In this document: positions 14,806-15,132 of the stretch, piece by piece | Numbering within the stretch: position 1 is the stretch's first letter | Layout of the letters: each line of letters begins with the position of its first letter | NCBI GenBank assembly: GCA_964428185.1 | Contig: CAYRXH010000062.1 | Span: forward strand, 1 to 15,132 | Direction: 5' to 3' | DNA length: 15,132 bases | Origin: CAYMAZ01 sp964428185 | GTDB taxonomy: Bacteria > Bacteroidota > Bacteroidia > Bacteroidales > DTU049 | Translations under genes and position numbers: made by a program | The notes under the pieces: model-generated | What the model was told of the DNA's origin: nothing | The model's input: the letters and a program-made list of their open reading frames with translations, nothing else | The model's database searches: none

Positions 14806-15080
14806 ACAGGTGGTTTCGGCTTCGCTTATTAACAGGTGGTTTCGGCTTCGCGTAATAACAGGTGGTTTCGGCTTCGCTCAACCACCTGTTAATTATAAAC
14901 TCATGTTGGGATATTGATATTGCCGGTTCTATCTCAATAGCACCATCCCGGTCCTTGCAGGGAGATATAATCGTACACAATGCGAACCACTCCCTTCTTT
15001 GAGCGTAGCCTGGTGGTTGAGCGTAGCCTGGTGGTTGAGCGTATCCCGGTGGTTGAGCGTAGCCGAAACCACCGGGCTGC
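14805..15080. repeat. palindrome-bounded repeat element, copy B
   Basis: A 276-bp direct copy of the element at 14215-14446, 598 bp downstream. It has two complete 26-bp units (14805-14830 and 14831-14856); a full hairpin with 11-bp arms AACAGGTGGTT and AACCACCTGTT (14857-14890); the 110-bp core (14889-14998) identical to copy A; three 18-bp units (14999-15016, 15017-15034, and a variant at 15035-15052); and a closing hairpin with 10-bp arms CCCGGTGGTT and AACCACCGGG (15046-15077), ending GGGCTGC. Copy B has more half units than copy A on both sides, while the core has not diverged. It begins at the last base of the nuclease stop codon. Confidence 0.85.
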
Positions 15081-15105
15081 TTTTATATTCAATATTCCCA
15101 TTCAC

Positions 15106-15132
15106 ATGGCCAAATCCACCAAAACGAACATC
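15106..15132 (+). CDS. possible 5' end of a plus-strand gene, cut by the window edge
   Basis: An ATG at 15106 opens a frame MAKSTKTNI that runs to the window end. The lysine/threonine-rich start is typical of cytosolic proteins. The AT-rich 25 bases between repeat copy B and the ATG could hold a promoter. Nine codons are too few to name a product, and the minus strand is also open here. Confidence 0.25.

Noticed and set aside
14805..15080. Short regularly spaced repeats that could suggest a CRISPR array
   Set aside because: Units of 26 and 18 bases abut with no unique spacers, they are half-palindromes, and no cas genes are present.
15081..15132. Minus-strand open frame reading DVRFGGFGHVNGNIEYK at the right edge
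   Set aside because: It continues into the palindromic repeat and stops in the core. It could be the tail of a real protein, but the segment is too short to decide.

Overview
The window looks like chromosomal DNA of a Bacteroidota (Bacteroidetes) bacterium. The base composition is AT-rich. Genes mostly lack a Shine-Dalgarno sequence. Several starts are preceded by a TAnnTTTG-type -7 box typical of that phylum. The gene content also fits: an EF-G2-like factor, a TPR / phosphosulfolactate-synthase-like / DUF368 / Lgt cluster, and hairpin-rich intergenic repeats. I cannot assign a genus.

Layout from left to right. Positions 1-465 hold no credible gene. They contain a cluster of hairpin repeats and a strong terminator for the gene that follows. 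A minus-strand EF-G paralogue (466-2601) has several non-canonical GTPase motifs, including loss of the G3 histidine. Positions 2602-3054 hold its promoter and a roughly 213-bp element bounded by inverted repeats. A tightly packed six-gene minus-strand operon follows (8154 down to 3055): TPR protein, ComA-like phosphosulfolactate synthase, DUF368/PopT undecaprenyl-phosphate transporter, a half-length Lgt paralogue, full-length Lgt, and a ceramidase-like (CREST) membrane protein. Gaps are 4 to 21 bp, with one 4-bp ATGA overlap, so the set is probably co-transcribed. Its theme is envelope lipids and lipoproteins.

A spacer with two hairpin regions separates this from deoC (8515-9339, minus). Divergent to deoC is a two-gene plus-strand operon: a membrane-anchored transglutaminase-like protein and a DUF350-like membrane protein (9423-11048). 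Convergent to that is a large secreted type I pullulanase of family GH13 (11088-14150, minus).

The right end (14215-15080) is the most unusual part. Two copies of a palindrome-bounded repeat, with an identical 110-bp core, flank a small GIY-YIG nuclease gene in direct orientation. Each copy carries arrays of half-palindromes capped by complete palindromes, and the left and right palindromes are near-perfect reverse complements of each other. This resembles a nuclease-associated palindromic repeat element, analogous to but unrelated in enzyme type to REP/RAYT systems. It is my best candidate for an under-described system. A possible new plus-strand gene starts at 15106 and runs off the window.
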